Assembly: GCA_027604685.1 (NCBI GenBank)
Contig: JADHYX010000406.1
Span: 4,979 to 19,789 of the forward strand
Length of the DNA stretch: 14,811 nucleotides
Direction: 5' to 3'
Source: Lobulomyces angularis
Lineage: Eukaryota > Chytridiomycota > Chytridiomycetes > Lobulomycetales > Lobulomycetaceae
Below are positions 10,873 to 14,811 of the stretch, one piece after another. Made by a program: the position numbers and the translations under genes. Positions within the stretch are counted from its first letter, which is position 1. The number at the start of each line of letters is the position of its first letter. The notes beneath the pieces are model-generated. The model was not told where the DNA came from and did no database searches. It saw only the letters and a list, made by a program, of their open reading frames with translations.

Positions 10873-10953
10873 CAATTAAAATTATCAAATAAAATATAAA
10901 GGAATTAAAAAAACAAATTTTTAATGAACCTAAAAAAAAGTTACTGTGTATTT

Positions 10954-11935
10954 CTACTTACGAAGTCTTTCCACCAATAGTGGTAATTCATCTACATAAA
11001 AAACAACAACTTTAACCACATAATTTTCAAAAAATTCCAAAAATTTTGGATGAACCGAAAAAAAAAGAAGTAGTAAGCATGCATTGTTCGAAACTCCGTA
11101 ACATAAGGATCTTAAAGGCGAAATATTCAAAGCATAAAATACTGAAAACAAAATTCTAATTTTTTTTTGGAAAGAAAAAGAAAAATGGAAAAAGTTTTAA
11201 GAAATCCATTTTTATAATTACCTTGCAACTAAAACCATTAGTAAAAAATTTAAATGAACACTTAAATCCAATTTTGCCAAACAAGGAATTACCACTGCAG
11301 CTAATATTAGTGAGGAACTTTCAACACAATTTTGATGAGTAGCCAAAAGCCTTGCTGCTAGTCCAGTTAATTTTGCCCTATTTTCTCTTGGATTGTTATT
11401 ATCTAATCCAATTGAGTGAAATGCTTGGGATGTAAGACTGAACCATCCAGATAACCAATATGTGTTAAAAAACAAGATTCCTTAAGAAAAACAAAAAAAA
11501 ATTTAATTCATTAATGACTGCTTCTATGTGTCTCATGTATTGGTAAGAATACTGAAAAAAAAATTATTTTTGATTTTTAAAATTTTTACCTAATATCAAA
11601 AAGGGAAGTTTCTCAAAGGAAATTTCATCTTTGCTATCCACAAAAGATTTAAAAAATGGTAATACGAATTCAAAAGTCCACTTTCTTTGATAAATAAAGG
11701 CAACTAAAAAAGTAGCTGCAGTATAAAAAGCTGGATAAACAAGAAACATGGCGTAGCCTACGATAATTCTTAAAATTAAACAAACACAAAATCTTGATAA
11801 TCTAAACATACCATTAATATACTTAAATGCATCATAATATGCGCTAGGAGTAGGGTTTGCTTTGACTGTAGCAGTTTCGGGAGTTGATTTTTGAGGAACA
11901 GGTGTGGTTGATCGTGAATGATTCTTCTTTCCCAT
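10954..11935 (-). CDS. MAPEG-domain integral membrane protein
   Basis: Exons (reading down): 11935-11590, 11480-11222, 11155-10954; 268 aa. MAPEG proteins are small membrane enzymes, some glutathione-dependent (microsomal GST, leukotriene C4 synthase), many of unknown substrate. Seen: a Ser/Thr/Pro-rich N terminus of about 40 residues; hydrophobic segments at about 48-85; then a MAPEG core from about 125 to 235, with NPRENRAKLTGLAARLLATH, a conserved Q/H-N-x-x-E (QNCVESS), a hydrophobic helix, and ARILFSVFYALNISPLRSL, which matches the Arg-led motif of bacterial-type MAPEG proteins. The last helix ends near the C terminus. At about twice the usual 130-150 aa it carries an extra N-terminal half I do not recognise. 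The stop TAG sits inside a perfect donor-like gtaagt; see findings. Confidence 0.78.
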
Positions 11936-12651
11936 CCTTACTTATTTTGAAAAACTTAAGTGCGAAATGTGTAATTTGTGATGCTATATTTCAAACAAAC
12001 TTCTGTTTTATTTTTTCTGATGAGGGCAAAATTTCTACTTTTTTTTTTTTTTAATTTTTTGTTGGCATAAAAAACTACAGAAATTATAGGAAAAACGTCT
12101 ATATGTAAATCATCAGAGTCAATAGTATTTTGCTAATATCTTGCAGTTACATTCATTTACTGTATTATTCTTTATTTTCCTTCCTACTAACTTCAAACAA
12201 AACATCCATACAAGGGCTAAAGTAGGTGATAAGAAATATAAAAAGAATTTAAGAGATAATGGAAAAGCGTAGCATAAGAAGTATTAGCTACGACGCATAA
12301 CTGGTTTATTTTATTATGAAAAATTGATGGCGAGAGGATTTGAAAATACATTTATTTAATTTTATGGCGTATTGAAAATGTAATAATAAAGTTCTAGGTT
12401 ACTACACTTTAATTTAGATAATTACAAACAAACATATATGAAATTTTAGAGTATTTCAAAACAATCAACATCTAGACGCCACTGTTCTAGAAGAGGTAAA
12501 ATTCAACGCATCTGAAACTTCTTTTTTATAAAAGACTGAAGTTTATTTTTTATTTTTTATAATTTTAAAAATTTTTTATTTATTTAAGTTTTTCTTTTTA
12601 ACTTAGAATTTCGAGTGGTTTTTTTTTTTTTTAATATTATCTTTAAAAAAA
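11936..12651. other. Divergent intergenic region with a hairpin, no gene found
   Basis: A 716-bp spacer, the longest in the window, lies between the divergent MAPEG and seven-helix genes. The middle part (about 12180-12530) is less AT-biased than other spacers, though I find no ORF, tRNA or recognisable RNA gene in either direction. A perfect 6-bp stem, cgtagc at 12268-12273 and gctacg at 12287-12292 with a 13-nt loop, is the clearest structure. A donor-like gag|gtaaaa near 12495 could end an untranslated exon of the + strand gene. Confidence 0.4.
12268..12292. repeat. Hairpin in the divergent spacer
   Basis: Inverted repeat cgtagc (12268-12273) and gctacg (12287-12292), loop of 13 nt that itself contains ata and tat able to extend the stem with a small bulge. 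Its GC content is well above that of the surrounding spacer. Confidence 0.45.
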
Positions 12652-13987
12652 ATGCCAGATTTTCCAATTCCAAAAGGGTCAATACTTCCAGGTAAAGAAA
12701 AGCTTTTAAGGTTTAAGAAATTTATTTAATTTTTTTTTTTTAAATAAAAAAAGGTTTACCTAATGAGTTGATAGTTGGCCCTTTTATATTGCTGACAATT
12801 TCAACATTAATATTAGCATACTCAATTCACAACAATATCAAAAATAGTATCAATAAAATTGTATATTATTTAAGGAATGCTATATCCATTAGGTAGAATA
12901 CCTTTTTTTTTTTTTGACTCATTTTTATTTTTAAAAAAAAAATTATTTGTTTTATTATTAAACCAATGGCATTAATTTTTTTTAAAGTTTAATTATCTGG
13001 AGTATTATGCTTGAATTAACCTTCTTTGGGTGGATTGGGGATGGCCCTTGTGTTGGGTAAAACATTTGTTTGAAAGTTACTCTTTTAACTTAATTAATCA
13101 CATAAAATTAAGCTTTGTTCAAACGGGCAATCTCTTCGCTTCCTTAGCCATTTACTCTGTGAGTTTACTATTAATGTATCGTTTGAACTTGCTTTGGCAA
13201 GTAGACCAAACAAAGAGAACGTAAGTTAAAAATTTTATTTTTTTTTTTTTCAATGTAAACAAAATTTTAAATTTTAGAGCACTTGGCAAAATTTTTAACA
13301 TGAAAAACACACTTATAGCTATATCAATTATCAGACTGTTCCTCAATGCTCTAGTTTATCTTGAAGACCCAGCAGCAGCCCATCCAGAAGGAAGCGGGAT
13401 TTGCTTATGGGGACTAAATCCTCTGTTTATGCAAATTTTAATGCCTTTCGATTTGGTAATTGAAAATAATTTATCGAAATTGTTTAGCAAATATATATTT
13501 TTTTAAGGCTTCAGACATCTTTGTTACCATTTCTACTTGCTTTTTACTATTTCAGCATATCAATTTGGTTAAAAAAAATGTTCATAATCAGGGAACGTCA
13601 GTTCCAGCCTCCGAATCTAATCCCACTCAATATGCATCTAGTGCAAACTTTGGTGATAAAGCTCCAAAAAAAAAGAATAAAAAACAACATTTGACGAAAG
13701 GGTTATCAGGGATTATTGAAGGAATGAGCATCAGAATCGTCATTTTACTTTTAATTGACATATTTATGGTGGTAGGATTATTGGAACACCAACATTTTTC
13801 TTATCATGGTTATACTATCTGTTGGGTTGTACATTGTACTGTAATACAGTTTTTGGTTATTCTTGAACCAAAGAAAATTGCTACTTTTTTTAAAGGCGCT
13901 GCATCATCAATACCTCATAAATCAACTAGTGAGAAATCTACCGTGTCTAGTGCAATTGAGAAAGAAATGGATTTTCAGAAAGTTTAA
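12652..13987 (+). CDS. Seven-helix membrane protein of unknown family, receptor-like
   Basis: Exons: 12652-12691, 12754-12892, 12988-13056, 13113-13220, 13278-13455, 13508-13987; 337 aa. Not recognised as a named family. Seven hydrophobic segments can be placed: about 18-38, 60-78, 88-106, 130-148, 165-196, 252-271 and 279-298. Short N terminus, long loop 197-248 rich in Ser/Asn with a Lys cluster (APKKKNKKQ), and a Ser/Thr-rich tail of about 40 residues. C81, just before helix 3, and C161, in the loop between helices 4 and 5, sit where G-protein-coupled receptors form their conserved disulphide; helix 3 ends in YR. The first and third exons are short, and introns cut several helices. A GPCR-type receptor is an inference from topology and these cysteines; a transporter or a channel-like protein remains possible. 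Confidence 0.65.
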
Positions 13988-14190
13988 AAAAAGAATTAAT
14001 TTTTGCATTTCTTTTATTTTTATTATTTGATGTTTTTACAATCGATATTTTTATTTTACTTTTTTATTATTACATGATCAATATTTTTTCAATTCGAAAA
14101 TATAAATAGTGCTTGCGCATTATCTTTTTGAACATATAAAAATAGTTACGAAAAATAGTTTATTTCACACCAAAAATTCTTAGAAAAAAA

Positions 14191-14200
14191 CTATAAATAG
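14191..14200 (+). promoter_or_regulatory. TATA-box-like element before the transposon-type ORF
   Basis: ctataaatag, a near-consensus TATA box, lies 124 bp upstream of the ATG at 14315. The spacer 13988-14314 otherwise holds AT-rich sequence and a 7-bp inverted repeat. An out-of-frame ATG at 14307 opens a 6-codon frame just before the main start. Confidence 0.35.
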
Positions 14201-14206
14201 AGAGTA

Positions 14207-14225
14207 AAGTAAATATTTTTTACTT
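14207..14225. repeat. Perfect 7-bp inverted repeat upstream of the transposon-type ORF
   Basis: aagtaaa (14207-14213) and tttactt (14219-14225) separated by 5 nt, immediately downstream of the TATA-like element. Could be a small hairpin or a chance AT palindrome. No matching copy marking the other end of an element is visible in this window. Confidence 0.3.
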
Positions 14226-14314
14226 GATCATTTAAATACAAAATCGAAAAACATTCTTGCAATAAAACTAAATTCAATAATCTTTTTATTGGAACATCTG
14301 AACAATATGAAAAA

Positions 14315-14811
14315 ATGGAAGATTTAATATATACTGCAAATCGATTAACTATTCACACAACTCACTTTTTTAAATATTTTATGTCAAATTACAAAGATAA
14401 CAATAAATGGAGTATGATAAACGCTGATCTTTTTGTTAGAACATACAAGTGTCTAAATCAAAAAATAAAAACAAAGAAACCAATGAACTAAATGATTATG
14501 AGCATAGTACCGTCAACATTGTTAGAGAAATATTACCTGAAATTATAGAAAAAAATTCAGTTTTGTGTGAAGTGAACATTACCAAAAAATATTTTGAACC
14601 CTACTTTAAACTTGGCCTACTTTACCAACAACATGATTTCGAACCTTTTAATGTATTTCCATTGTCAACTTCAACAATACCAAGACATATTCGATTTGAT
14701 ACTAAAATTTTAATTTGCGCTGTATTGGGACTTGGTACCAAGCTTTCTTCAGGAACTTTGAATATAGAAGATAATCTTGAAGATATTTGGAGTAAATTAT
14801 TTAACTTAAAA
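14315..14811 (+). CDS. N-terminal part of a Fanzor/TnpB-like transposon protein, frame broken, cut by window end
   Basis: Frame A runs from ATG 14315 to a stop at 14489-14491 (the same frame is open back to 14228, without ATG). Frame B, one base back, takes over in the A-rich stretch near 14460-14490 and stays open to the window end. Together they give about 165 residues with no intron, unlike every neighbour. Seen in A: ANRLTIHTTHFFKYF and INADLFVRTYK, the helical entry region; in B: FNVFPLSTSTIPRHIRFDTK, then DIWSKLF. From memory this order (N-terminal helix with a hydrophobic patch, then a F-x-V-F-P-L...I-P-x-H-I-x-x-D-T block, then I-W) occurs in large transposon proteins of early-diverging fungi that end in a RuvC-like nuclease and zinc ribbon, that is, Fanzor proteins. 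The nuclease part would lie beyond the window, so the assignment is inference. The break could be a mutation or an assembly error in the A run. Confidence 0.45.

Noticed and set aside
10954..11935. TMEM33/Pom33-type nuclear-pore membrane protein
   Set aside because: The N-terminal helices gave this first impression, but the core from about 125 onward has the MAPEG pattern (Arg-led helix, Q/H-N-x-x-E, A-R-x-x-x...L-R-S-L).
12015..12030. C/D-box snoRNA suggested by ctgatgagg
   Set aside because: The first base of the C box does not fit and no D box with a terminal stem is found at a suitable distance.
14449..14476. A 28-nt intron explaining the frame change in the transposon-type ORF
   Set aside because: Removing it shifts phase by one base in the wrong direction and does not join the two coding frames; it would also be far shorter than other introns here.

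Overview
This window looks like nuclear DNA from a very AT-rich, intron-dense eukaryote, most likely an early-diverging fungus. The evidence is GT-AG introns of mostly 43-100 nt with T-rich 3' ends in every recognised gene, an Irc3-type mitochondrial helicase, a fungal-style F-BAR/RhoGAP protein and a Wss1 protease. A bacterial-type Thg1-like protein would fit a chytrid-like lineage, but I cannot name a genus from sequence alone. The six-frame reading breaks every gene into pieces, so the models below are my own spliced reconstructions. Each was checked for reading phase across every junction.

Layout, left to right: a possible last exon of an unidentified + strand gene (195-249); Wss1-like DNA-protein crosslink protease (-, 5 exons, 351 aa); Irc3-like mitochondrial DEAH helicase (+, 14 exons, 654 aa); F-BAR/RhoGAP protein (+, 12 exons, 619 aa); 15-hydroxyprostaglandin-dehydrogenase-like SDR (-, 9 exons, 250 aa); Thg1-like 3'-5' nucleotidyltransferase (+, 7 exons, 330 aa); MAPEG-domain membrane protein (-, 3 exons, 268 aa); an unassigned seven-helix membrane protein (+, 6 exons, 337 aa). 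At the right edge is the intronless start of a transposon-type protein, probably of the Fanzor (eukaryotic TnpB) kind. It has a reading-frame break and runs off the window.

The genes do not form one pathway. Two act in DNA maintenance (Wss1, Irc3), one in tRNA 5'-end repair or editing, one in membrane and Rho-GTPase signalling, and three concern lipid-type redox chemistry or membranes (SDR, MAPEG, seven-helix protein). Divergent pairs share spacers of 252 bp (Wss1/Irc3), 90 bp (SDR/TLP) and 716 bp (MAPEG/seven-helix). The points most worth following up are the Fanzor-like fragment, the bacterial-type TLP in relation to mitochondrial tRNA 5' editing, and the receptor-like seven-helix protein.
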